From assembly GCF_005280195.1 (NCBI RefSeq), contig NZ_SZPR01000012.1, positions 520,861 through 584,860 on the forward strand: 64,000 bases of DNA, written 5' to 3'. This document shows, piece after piece, positions 48,966 to 57,027 of the stretch. The position numbers and the translations under genes are program-made. The notes beneath the pieces were generated by a model. That model saw only the letters and a list, made by a program, of their open reading frames with translations. It had not been told where the DNA came from and did not search any database. Source of the stretch: Streptomyces galbus (GTDB taxonomy: Bacteria; Actinomycetota; Actinomycetes; Streptomycetales; Streptomycetaceae). How positions within the stretch are numbered: the first letter of the stretch is position 1; every line of letters begins with the position of its first letter.

Positions 48966-51536
48966 TCACGGAAGATCACGGGAAGCACCTCGCGCAAGGT
49001 CCGTCGCGTCCGCGTCGCCGTGCCGTGCGGCGAGGAGCAGCGCGATGTCGTCGGGCCGGTCGGTGGCCTGCCGGGCGACCGCGGTGAGCCGGTCGGCGAC
49101 CTCCGCCAGCCTACGCACACCCGGTTCCCCGGTCCGCGCCAGGGCCAGACGCAGCGCGGTGATCCCGTCGTCGATGTCCCGGCCGGGACGCTCGACCAGC
49201 CCGTCCGTGTACAGCGCCAGGATCGCGCCGGGCTCCAGGCGCAGCTCGGTGACCGGGTAGTGGGCGCGCGGATCGACGCCCAGCACCACACCGCCGGGCA
49301 GGTCCACCACCCGGGTCCGCCCGCCCGGCGAGCGCAGCAGCGGCGGCGGATGCCCGGCCCGCACCGCCCGCGCCACGCCCCGCGCCGGGTCCAGGCGGAC
49401 GTAGCAGCAGCTCGCGAACTGACCGGGGTCCAGGTCGATCAGCAGGTGGTTGGTGCCGGCCATGACCTCCTCGGGCGGCCGGTCCCCGAGCGCGAACGCC
49501 CGCACCGCGCTGCGCAGCTGCCCCATGGTGGCCGCCGCCTGCACCCCGTGCCCCTGCACGTCCCCGATGACCAGAGCCAGCCCGTCCCCGGCCTCCACCA
49601 CGTCGTACCAGTCGCCGCCCACCTCCATCCCCTCGGTGCCCGGCAGGTAGCGGCCCGCGGTCTCCACGCACGGGTGCGCCGACAGCCGTCGCGGCAGCAG
49701 CGCCTGCTGCAGTCCGCGGGCCAGGGCCGCCTCCGTGTCGTAGCGCTGGGCCTTCTCCAGGGCGTGGGCGATCAGCCCCGCGAGCGCCGTGAGCACGGTG
49801 CGCTCCTCGGCGCCGAAGCTGCGCGGGCGGTCGAAGCCGAGGATGCACGAGCCGACCGGACGACCCGAGGCGATCAGCGGCAGGAACGCCCGGGTGCCCT
49901 CCTTCGCGTCCAGGGGGATGCCCGGGTAGGCGGCCGCGAGCTGCCGCATCGAGTCGAAGAACAGCGGACGGCCGGTGGTGAGCGTCTCCACGCCCGGCAG
50001 CCGCGCGTCGAGCGCCACCCCCTCGAACGGCGTGAGGAACCCCTTCGGGAAGCCGGACTCCCACGCCAGGTACAGGTGCCTCTCCTGGAGCAGGTAGATG
50101 GCGAGCCGGTTGCCGCCGAAGGCGGGCAGCAGCTCCCGCATCACCACCTCCGACACCTGCCGCGCGGTCACCGCCTCCGTCAGGGCGATCGCGAGGACGA
50201 TGGGCCGGTAGACGGGGGCCGCCGTGTCCGACGCCGGCTCCTCCTCGGCGGGACCGCCGCCGCTGCCGTCGGGCACCCGGTGCGCCGGGACGACGGTGCA
50301 GGTCAGCCGGTCCGGCCCCGGGTGCACGGCGAAGCTCAGCCAGTCGCCCTCGTAGGGCTCGTCCGAGGGCGGCCGCCGTACGTGGAAGTGCGCCGGCTCG
50401 CACGTCAGCAGCGCGGCGCGCAGGTGGTCCTCGCAGGCCAGCTGGTTCAGCCAGGGCACGGCGTCCCACAGCGACCGGCCGAGCAGGTCCCGCGGGGGTA
50501 CCCCGAGCAGGTGGGCGGCCCGGGGATTGGCGTAGACGACCAGCCCCAGGCGGTCCACGCAGAACACGCCCTGCGGCAGTAGGTCGGCGGCCGCGTCGCC
50601 CAGCCCGCCGGGGCTGGGATCCACCAGGAAGCCGGAGACGGAGACCGCGGACGGCGGCCGGGAGCGGTCGGGCGACCACAGGGTCAGCAGCCGGGGCATC
50701 CCGTGCTCGGTGCACACGGGCACCGGCAGCGGGGGCGGACGCCCCGCGGCGGCCTCCCGCAGCAGCGTGGGCACCTCGAGCGCGCCGGCCGGCGTCACCG
50801 TCCGGGCCAGCGCGTCCAGCGTCCGGGGGAACGCACCCCGGTCCAGCCCGAGCAGGGCGTGCGCGTCCTCGTCCGCGCGGACCGTGTCGGTCGCCGGATC
50901 CCAGGTGAAGTGTCCGACGCGCGCGGGAGCCGGGCCGGTGGCCGGCGGACGCACGCAGTGCGGCTCGGCGTCCCATACGACGGCCTTCCCCTCGCCCTCC
51001 AGCCGCTCCAGCGCCGCGCCCAGCTCGTCCGCCAGGAGCGTCAGCCGTTCGACCTCCGCCGCGATCCGCGTGGCGTCGTCCACGGGCGGGCGCAGCACGG
51101 TCACCACGCCGTACGCGTGCGTGCCGGACACCACCGGCACGCACAGACAGCCGAACGGGAACGGCAGGCCGGCCGCGAGCTGGGGATGGCGGCGCATCGT
51201 CTCGGTGGCGTTGGCCAGCACCACCGGCACCCCCAGCCGGTGCGCCTCGGCCACCGGGAACGGCCGGTCCACGTGCACCCGCCACCACGGCCGGAACAGC
51301 GGCCCGGGCAGCCCGGTGAGCACGGCCAGCCGCAGCGTCCCGGAGGTGCTGGAGCGCAGGTAGACCCCGCCGGCGAGGCCGCCCGCCGCACGCGTCGCGT
51401 CCGCCGCGGCCCCGGTCAGCAGTGCGGTCAGCCGCCCGCGCGGCTCCCGCTCGTCTCCGACGCTCCCCGTCATCGGCCCAGTCATCGGCCCTGCCATCGG
51501 CCCTTGCCTCGTCCGTGCGCCGCCGCACGGCGACAC
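48966..51536 (-). CDS. Soluble multi-sensor SpoIIE phosphatase (GAF/PAS)
   Basis: This is an 856-residue cytoplasmic protein with an N-terminal GAF-like region (about 30-170), a PAS-like region (about 195-290), PAS (about 320-420), GAF (about 450-605) and PP2C/SpoIIE (about 625-840). The last shows GGDWYDVVEAGDG, VIGDVQGHGVQAAATM, AGHPPPLLR and DDIALLLAARHG. It has no membrane segments. GTG 51536 is used but lacks a clear ribosome binding site; ATG codons within a repeated GPM/TGPM stretch (residues 14-23) are possible starts. The second SpoIIE gene follows 42 nt downstream, so the two may be co-expressed. Confidence 0.88.
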   Translation of the reverse strand: MSPCGGARTRQGPMAGPMTGPMTGSVGDEREPRGRLTALLTGAAADATRAAGGLAGGVYLRSSTSGTLRLAVLTGLPGPLFRPWWRVHVDRPFPVAEAHRLGVPVVLANATETMRRHPQLAAGLPFPFGCLCVPVVSGTHAYGVVTVLRPPVDDATRIAAEVERLTLLADELGAALERLEGEGKAVVWDAEPHCVRPPATGPAPARVGHFTWDPATDTVRADEDAHALLGLDRGAFPRTLDALARTVTPAGALEVPTLLREAAAGRPPPLPVPVCTEHGMPRLLTLWSPDRSRPPSAVSVSGFLVDPSPGGLGDAAADLLPQGVFCVDRLGLVVYANPRAAHLLGVPPRDLLGRSLWDAVPWLNQLACEDHLRAALLTCEPAHFHVRRPPSDEPYEGDWLSFAVHPGPDRLTCTVVPAHRVPDGSGGGPAEEEPASDTAAPVYRPIVLAIALTEAVTARQVSEVVMRELLPAFGGNRLAIYLLQERHLYLAWESGFPKGFLTPFEGVALDARLPGVETLTTGRPLFFDSMRQLAAAYPGIPLDAKEGTRAFLPLIASGRPVGSCILGFDRPRSFGAEERTVLTALAGLIAHALEKAQRYDTEAALARGLQQALLPRRLSAHPCVETAGRYLPGTEGMEVGGDWYDVVEAGDGLALVIGDVQGHGVQAAATMGQLRSAVRAFALGDRPPEEVMAGTNHLLIDLDPGQFASCCYVRLDPARGVARAVRAGHPPPLLRSPGGRTRVVDLPGGVVLGVDPRAHYPVTELRLEPGAILALYTDGLVERPGRDIDDGITALRLALARTGEPGVRRLAEVADRLTAVARQATDRPDDIALLLAARHGDADATDLARGASRDLP

Positions 51537-51732
51537 AGCAAGAATGCGCCACGGGAGTGGTGTGGTGCATCCGCAGGAAGGGGGCGACGGGTCCGTACGC
51601 GGCGTGCGTGCGCTGTCGGGCGGGCGTGGGTGCGTCCGTGCGGCCGTCCGTCCGTGCGTTCGTCCGTCCGTGCGTGGGTACGTCCGTGCGTTCGTGCGGG
51701 AGGGGCGTGGTGTGGTGTCCGGCGTGAGCCGC

Positions 51733-52446
51733 TCAGGACGCGGTGACGCGCAGGGTGCTCTTCGCGAGTTCGTACGCGGGGAGCATCGCCCGGTGCTCCT
51801 CGTCGTCCAGCCCGCCGAGGTGCACGACGACCGGGCCGTCGGGCGTGCCGACCGCGAGGGCGCGCTCGGTCTTCGTCTCGTCGAGGAGCTCGCTGGTCAC
51901 CCGGTACTCCACCTCCGTGCCGGACAGCCCGCCCGTCCTGAAGGCCCGGTACGTGGCGTGACTCGCGCCCTTCTCCGCGCCGACGAAGGCCTGAAGCACG
52001 GACCGCGCGTCGGCGTCACCGGGCTCGCCGGTCCACACGCGCAGGAAGCCGAGGTGCCCGGCGGGCTTGGCGTCGACCTCGCAGACCGCGGTGACGGGGC
52101 CCTGGTGCAGCAGTGCGTCGGCGATCTCGGCGGCCAGGTCGTCGGCGGGCGAGGCGGAGGAGCCCGTGGAGTCCGGGACGGTGGACTCGGGCTTCCACTT
52201 CTCGGCCAGGGCGAAGGTGACGGGCAGCCGGCAGGCGGAACCCGGGCCGCCGATCGTCCCGCCGCGCGCCGCCGTGGCCCCGCTCGCACCGGCGCCGGAC
52301 GCCGCCGGTGCCGCCGCGTCGTGACCGCCGCCGCCCCCACAGGCCGTCAGCGCCCCCACGAGACATCCGGCGACCGCCAGGACCAGCCCGCCGCCCGGCA
52401 CCGGCCCACCACGACCGACGCTCCTCGCCCGCACCCCGAACCGCAC
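51733..52446 (-). CDS. Putative lipoprotein of unknown function
   Basis: This is a 237-residue exported protein. The signal peptide ends at the lipobox ALTAC, giving lipidated Cys36, followed by a Gly/Ala linker. The globular domain (about 75-237) contains FALAEKWKPES and a C-terminal PAYELAKSTLRV. Homologues in other Streptomyces are annotated only as lipoproteins. GTG 52446 follows GGAGGGGGC, which fixes the start against longer upstream frames. It is divergent from the rhomboid-like gene. Confidence 0.8.
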   Translation of the reverse strand: MRFGVRARSVGRGGPVPGGGLVLAVAGCLVGALTACGGGGGHDAAAPAASGAGASGATAARGGTIGGPGSACRLPVTFALAEKWKPESTVPDSTGSSASPADDLAAEIADALLHQGPVTAVCEVDAKPAGHLGFLRVWTGEPGDADARSVLQAFVGAEKGASHATYRAFRTGGLSGTEVEYRVTSELLDETKTERALAVGTPDGPVVVHLGGLDDEEHRAMLPAYELAKSTLRVTAS

Positions 52447-52892
52447 TGTGCCGCCCCCTCCTGCATGCCGCCCCTCGGCACCGGCCCAGAACTGTAACCG
52501 AGCCGGGAGCGGTCGGACCGGGCTGTGGATCGAGAGCCCACGGCGCCGTGGCGCGGCCGCGGCCGGCGGTGGCGGCGAGGGGGTGACGCTGCCGCTCGGC
52601 TCTGTGCGCTCCCGCCGCTCGGCTCCGTGCGCTCCCGCGGCCCGGCGGTGGCCCCGGTGCCCCGCCGCTCCGGCGTGGCGGCGCTGACCTGCGTGGTCTT
52701 CGCCGCTGACCCGGAACACCGTGCGCTCCCGCGGCCCGGACGGTGGCCCGCCGCTCGCCGGGTGTGTGCCCCGTCACCCGAGCAACCTGTGCGTCGGCTT
52801 TCACGTCTGCCGAGGTGCCCGTGTTCGACGTCGCCCTCGCGGGGCACGTCGTTCCGTACGGCAGGACGGGCGACGAGAAAGATGGGGGCACT
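52447..52892. repeat. Divergent intergenic region with direct repeats
   Basis: No gene is supported. A 23-bp unit beginning GCCGCTCGGCTC and ending GTGCGCTCCC is tandemly duplicated (52591-52613 and 52614-52636) with one mismatch. A further partial copy, GTGCGCTCCCGCGGCCCGG, occurs at 52627-52645 and again at 52721-52739. The stretch has no A+T-rich promoter island. Confidence 0.6.
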
Positions 52893-53987
52893 GTGCGTCC
52901 AGAACCGCAGCGGCGCGACGACGACCGCGGTACGCGCGCCGCGCACACACGTGCGGCGCTGATCCGTGCCGGGCTGGTCCGTGCCGTCCGCTGGCTCGGG
53001 CGCACGGTGTACGGCGAGTGGCGGGGCATCATCGCCGACCCGCTGCGCGAGCTGTTCCGCCGCGGCCCGGGTGCGCTGTCCCTCGCCTTCGTCGCCTGCG
53101 CGGGCGTGATCTTCTTCCACGCCATCGCCCAGCACCCGGCCGGTGCGACGGTCGTACGGCTCGTCGGGGGAGTGCGCGGTGACCTGCCGCTGTGGCTGGC
53201 GCTGCTGCGCACACCGGTCTCCCTCTACGTCCCGGCGCTCGACCTGCCGGTGTGGGCCGGCATCACCCAGCTGTTCCTCGCCTTCGCGCTGGCCGAGGTC
53301 GCCCTCGGCCGCCGCAGGACCCTGCTCGTCGCGTACGTGACGACCCTCGCCGGCACCCTCACCGCGCGCGTGATGATCGCCGTGGGCCCGGGCTGGTGGG
53401 GGTTCGGCCTGCCGCCCGAGGCGGGCCAGGTGCTGGACACCGGTCCCTCGGCGGCCGTGGTCGGCCTGTTCACCTACATGTCGGTCGTGCGCCGCGCACC
53501 CGTGGTCTTCACCCTCACCGGCGGTTCGATGGTGTGGGAGTCGATCGCCAAGCCGAACCTGGCGGGCCGCGAGCACCTGATAGCGGTGGCCGCCGCGGTC
53601 GTCCTGGGCCTGCTGCACGGGCGGGGCGAGGGCGTGCGCCGCAGGCTGCGGGCGCTGTGGCCGGTGCCGCGGCGGACGGGGGCGAACGTGGCGGTTCCCG
53701 CGACGGGCTCCGCCGGGGCCTCCACCGGGGTCTTCCCCGCGGCGGCGCCCGCCGGGGCCGGTGTGACGGCAGCGGCGGCCGAAGCCGTCGTCGTACCGGC
53801 GCCCGCCACGGTCTCCATGACCACGTCCGCTGGGGACGTACCCACCGCGGCACCGGCAGCAGCGTCCACGGCGGCATCCGCCATGACGCCGACCGTGCCG
53901 CGCACCGCCGCCGTCGTCCGGAGCCGTACCCCTGAGCCGTGCGGTGGCCCCTCGGCGGGGGCCGGACCCACCCGGGTCACCCGCTGA
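52893..53987 (+). CDS. Rhomboid-like multi-pass membrane protein
   Basis: This is a 364-residue protein with about six to seven hydrophobic helices between residues 60 and 245 (ALSLAFVACAGVIFFHAIAQ, GITQLFLAFALAEVALG, LLVAYVTTLAGTLTARVMI, AAVVGLFTYMSVV). The pattern resembles actinobacterial rhomboid-like proteins, but no clear GxSG serine motif is seen, so proteolysis is not claimed. A long Ala/Thr/Pro-rich cytoplasmic tail (about 265-364) is low complexity. GTG 52893 follows GATGGGGGC. Confidence 0.68.
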   Translation: MRPEPQRRDDDRGTRAAHTRAALIRAGLVRAVRWLGRTVYGEWRGIIADPLRELFRRGPGALSLAFVACAGVIFFHAIAQHPAGATVVRLVGGVRGDLPLWLALLRTPVSLYVPALDLPVWAGITQLFLAFALAEVALGRRRTLLVAYVTTLAGTLTARVMIAVGPGWWGFGLPPEAGQVLDTGPSAAVVGLFTYMSVVRRAPVVFTLTGGSMVWESIAKPNLAGREHLIAVAAAVVLGLLHGRGEGVRRRLRALWPVPRRTGANVAVPATGSAGASTGVFPAAAPAGAGVTAAAAEAVVVPAPATVSMTTSAGDVPTAAPAAASTAASAMTPTVPRTAAVVRSRTPEPCGGPSAGAGPTRVTR

Positions 53988-54008
53988 TCGCTACCGACGG
54001 CCCGCCGG

Positions 54009-54236
54009 TCACCTGTCGCCCGTGACTGTGCCTCCACCGGCCCCCGCGCCGTCGCCCGCGCCGACGTCCGTTCCCGGCTCGTCGTCGATGCCGTGCGCGC
54101 GGGCGATGCGTACCGCGTCGTCCAACTCGTCCTGCGCCACGGCGACCTGATAAGCGTCGTCGGCCTCCAGTGCGGCCGTGAGTGCGGCACGCGCCGCTCG
54201 CACCCGCTCCTGTACGGCCTCGGTGAAACCGCCCAC
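54009..54236 (-). CDS. Small conserved hypothetical protein
   Basis: This is a 75-residue, helical, acidic protein: residues 1-50 form two helices (FTEAVQERVRAARAALTAALEADD and AYQVAVAQDELDDAVRIARAHG), followed by a Gly/Asp tail. GTG 54236 follows GGGGAGGAGG by 6 nt, a strong ribosome binding site. The pattern recurs in Streptomyces from memory. The function is unknown. It converges on the rhomboid-like gene. Confidence 0.72.
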   Translation of the reverse strand: MGGFTEAVQERVRAARAALTAALEADDAYQVAVAQDELDDAVRIARAHGIDDEPGTDVGAGDGAGAGGGTVTGDR

Positions 54237-54475
54237 CGAGGACCTCCTCCCCGGACCCCCGCCCGCCGGTCCGACCGGCCGGCCGGGCGCTGAATCGAAC
54301 AGGTCTTCAACTGTACTGGTCAGCCGCCGTGTCCGGACCTCGCCGACATGATCCTTCGGCGACAGCGATGAGAAATCTCTGTGAATCGGAGTGACGGTTG
54401 AACACGCCGTGGTCCGGCTCCGTATGGGACCGGGGGGATTTCAGGCCGAGCCGCCCACGAAGCGTAGGAGCACTC

Positions 54476-56602
54476 TTGGGACACAACAGGCGCAGACGCC
54501 CGACCGGCGGACGACGCGCGACCTTCGCGGCAGTCGCCCTGATCCTGGGCGGCGGGGGACTGATGGCGGCGAACGTGTATGCCTCCGCCACCGAGGGCGG
54601 CTCGGGATCCGACGGAAAGCCCTGGACCACGGGCGCCGTCACCATCGACTGCCCCGACGTCGGCAGCGCGTTGACGGCCGTGCCGGACGACGCGCGGGCC
54701 GAGGTCGACAAGGAACTCGCCCTCCTGGACCAGCAGACAGCCGCCGCGTACCAGCAACTCCAGGACAACGCCCAGGCCGTACGGCAGGACGACTCCTTCG
54801 CGGACAACGCGGTCATGAACCCGCTCGAGGAGAAGCGCAGCGCCACGATCGAGCGCATCGCCGTCGCCGTCGACCGCACGGGTGACCGCCCGCAGGGGCT
54901 GAAGGACCTCGCCGCCTGCACGCTGCGCACGGACGAGTCGCAGAACGGCGAGAACGGCGAGAACGGCCAGAACGGCGAGAACGGGCAGGGCGGCGAGAAC
55001 GGGCAGGGCGGCCAGGACGGGAAAGGCGGCCAGGGCGACCAGAACGGCGGTGCCCAGCAGAACGGCAACGGCGGTCAGGCCGGCAACGGCCCTGTGCCCG
55101 CCGACTACGTGGACATCACCACCGTCCAGCCCGCGCAGCAGCCCGCGGACCCGGCCTCCGGCCCCTCCCGCGGCACCTTCGTCACGAGCTGCGGGGTGAA
55201 CGAGAACGGCCTGTTCAACTCGGACAACGTCATCGTCGCCCCGGGCGTCAGCAACGGCGCGCACCACTTCCACGACTACGTCGGCAACCAGTCGAACACC
55301 GCCTTCGCCTCCGACGAGGACCTGGCGAAGGCGAAGACGAGTTGCGTGGACCAGGGCGACAGGTCGACCTACTACTGGCCCGTGCTGCGCCTGCAGAACG
55401 GCACGCAGGAGCGCGACGCCAAGAGCCCGGGCGGCGGTGTCGAGGGCAACGCGGGCCAGATCGTCACGCCGAAGGACGTCACGTTGACCTTCGTCGGCAA
55501 CGCCCGGTCCAAGGTCACCGGGATGCCGCGGCTGCTGCGCATCATCACAGGCGACGCGAAGGCTTTCGTCAACGGCCCGGCCAACGCCAACGCGTCGTGG
55601 AGCTGCACCGGCTTCGAGGACCGCCAGCTCAAGGACAAGTACCCGCTCTGCCCGTCCGGCAGCGACGTGGTGCGCACCTTCCACTTCCAGAGCTGCTGGG
55701 ACGGCCGCAACATCGACAGCGCCAACCACCGTACGCACGTGGCGTTCGCCGCCCCCGACGGCGGCTGCCCGGAGGGCTTCCGCGCCATCCCGCAGCTCGT
55801 GCAGCGCATCGTCTACGACGTGGACGCGCCCAGCCTGGACGACGGCGGCCGTAGGACCCCGCTGTTCGCGGTGGACTCCTTCCCCGAGCAGCTGCACAAG
55901 CCGGTCACGGACCACGGCGACTTCATCAACGTCTTCGACGAGAGCCTGATGCGGCAGATGGTCGACTGCATCAACGAGGGCCGCCAGTGCGGCGCCGGCA
56001 AGGACGGAGGCGGCACGGACGACGGCTCCGGCGGTAACGGCGGCGACACCGGCAACAACGGTGGCGGCGGCAACGCTGGCGGCGCGGGCGACGGAGCCGG
56101 GACCGGCGACAACGGCACCGGTGGCGACACGGGTACCGGCGACAACGGCAACGAGAACGGTACCGGTGGCGGCGCGGACGACGGTTCCGCCGGTGGCGCC
56201 CAGGAGCAGCCCCCGGCCACCGCGACCGCCGAGGCACCGCAGGACGAGCCCTCCGACGCGGCTCCCCAGACGGGTGACGGCGGCGGCGCCGCCACCCCCG
56301 GGGACCAGCCCCGCGTCTACGCGAAGCCGACGATCGCCGCGACCTCGTCGCCCGCCCCGAAGGACGCGGGCAACGACAGCATCGGGGCGAACGACAAGGG
56401 CGCTGGTGGCAACGCGGCCGCCGCCGACTCCGTGTCCACCCCGGCCCCCATCGCCCAGGACACGTCGACCGGCACGGAACAGCAGGCCGCCCAGGGCGGT
56501 CTGGCCGAAACGGGAGCGCAGCTCTGGCCCGCGGCCGCGGGCGCGGTCCTGGTGCTGGCCGGTGTCGTCCTGCTGTTCCGCCGCGGACGCCGCTCCTTCT
56601 GA
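54476..56602 (+). CDS. Sortase-anchored DUF1996 surface protein
   Basis: This is a 708-residue exported protein. A basic N-terminus and signal (RRATFAAVALILGGGGLMAANVYASA) precede a helical domain. A Gln/Asn/Gly/Glu low-complexity linker (residues about 156-205) follows, then the DUF1996 domain (about 230-500; GAHHFHDYVGNQSNTAF, YWPVLRLQNG, FHFQSCWDG), a second Gly/Asn-rich linker (about 505-575) and a sortase signal LAETG (about 676-680) with a C-terminal helix and RRGRRSF tail. It is probably cell-wall linked. TTG 54476 follows AGGAG by 6 nt and yields the usual short N-terminus; an upstream ATG at 54398 has no ribosome binding site. Confidence 0.87.
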   Translation: MGHNRRRRPTGGRRATFAAVALILGGGGLMAANVYASATEGGSGSDGKPWTTGAVTIDCPDVGSALTAVPDDARAEVDKELALLDQQTAAAYQQLQDNAQAVRQDDSFADNAVMNPLEEKRSATIERIAVAVDRTGDRPQGLKDLAACTLRTDESQNGENGENGQNGENGQGGENGQGGQDGKGGQGDQNGGAQQNGNGGQAGNGPVPADYVDITTVQPAQQPADPASGPSRGTFVTSCGVNENGLFNSDNVIVAPGVSNGAHHFHDYVGNQSNTAFASDEDLAKAKTSCVDQGDRSTYYWPVLRLQNGTQERDAKSPGGGVEGNAGQIVTPKDVTLTFVGNARSKVTGMPRLLRIITGDAKAFVNGPANANASWSCTGFEDRQLKDKYPLCPSGSDVVRTFHFQSCWDGRNIDSANHRTHVAFAAPDGGCPEGFRAIPQLVQRIVYDVDAPSLDDGGRRTPLFAVDSFPEQLHKPVTDHGDFINVFDESLMRQMVDCINEGRQCGAGKDGGGTDDGSGGNGGDTGNNGGGGNAGGAGDGAGTGDNGTGGDTGTGDNGNENGTGGGADDGSAGGAQEQPPATATAEAPQDEPSDAAPQTGDGGGAATPGDQPRVYAKPTIAATSSPAPKDAGNDSIGANDKGAGGNAAAADSVSTPAPIAQDTSTGTEQQAAQGGLAETGAQLWPAAAGAVLVLAGVVLLFRRGRRSF

Positions 56603-56640
56603 CACCTGCAGCTCAGGACACCCGGCGGCGCACTGCACAC

Positions 56641-56684
56641 CAGGCCCGTTCGGACGCACCTCCCGGTGCGTCCGAACGGGCCTG
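56641..56684 (+). terminator. Very strong hairpin terminator after the DUF1996 gene
   Basis: A perfect 20-bp stem (56641-56660 pairs with 56665-56684) closes on a TCCC loop, beginning CAGGCCCGTTCGG on the left arm. It starts 38 nt after the stop codon. Confidence 0.88.
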
Positions 56685-56890
56685 CGGCTGTCCGGGGTGG
56701 CGCTCGGATCGTGGCCCCCGCGACACCTGCGCGTCACTCGAACGACTGATCGTGGAGAGGACGGGCACGGCCGCGTCACCGCGGACGTTCATCGATCGAA
56801 GGACCCACGGGCGTCTTCCGCCCCGCTCCGACATGCCGTCCGGCGTGCACGTCACGACGATGGGCAGGAGCAGGACAGGAGCGGCCCCAG

Positions 56891-57010
56891 GGACAGCGGC
56901 ACACAGGAGAACACGGCGGAGAACGGCAGAAAACAGCCGGGAACGACGAGCAACGACAAGCAACGACAAGGAACGGCAGGGGACGGCAGGGAACCATGGG
57001 GGGACGACGC
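56891..57010. repeat. 10-nt periodic repeats upstream of the lipid kinase gene
   Basis: From about 56911 the sequence falls into consecutive 10-mers of the form GAACGACaAG / GAACGGCAGG: CAACGACAAG at 56951 and 56961, GAACGGCAGG at 56971, GGACGGCAGG at 56981 and GAACGGCAGA at 56921. Less regular units lie on both sides. The period equals roughly one DNA helical turn, and the block ends a few bases before the kinase start codon. Confidence 0.7.
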
Positions 57011-57027
57011 GACATGGCGGACACGAC

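Larger units (their letters stand above)
56603..57027. other. Intergenic region: terminator plus phased decamer repeats
   Basis: No gene is supported. The left part carries the 20-bp-stem terminator. The right part is A-rich and nearly perfectly 10-nt periodic up to the start of the lipid kinase gene (described separately). Confidence 0.6.

Noticed and set aside
46416..50582. Very long rightward frame opposite two phosphatase genes
   Set aside because: Its Arg/His/Gln/Pro-rich composition matches the antisense of the two leftward SpoIIE genes, which have full domain sets.
54398..54475. Longer N-terminus for the DUF1996 protein from ATG 54398
   Set aside because: There is no ribosome binding site, and the extra residues would precede the basic signal peptide. 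TTG 54476 has AGGAG at the right distance.
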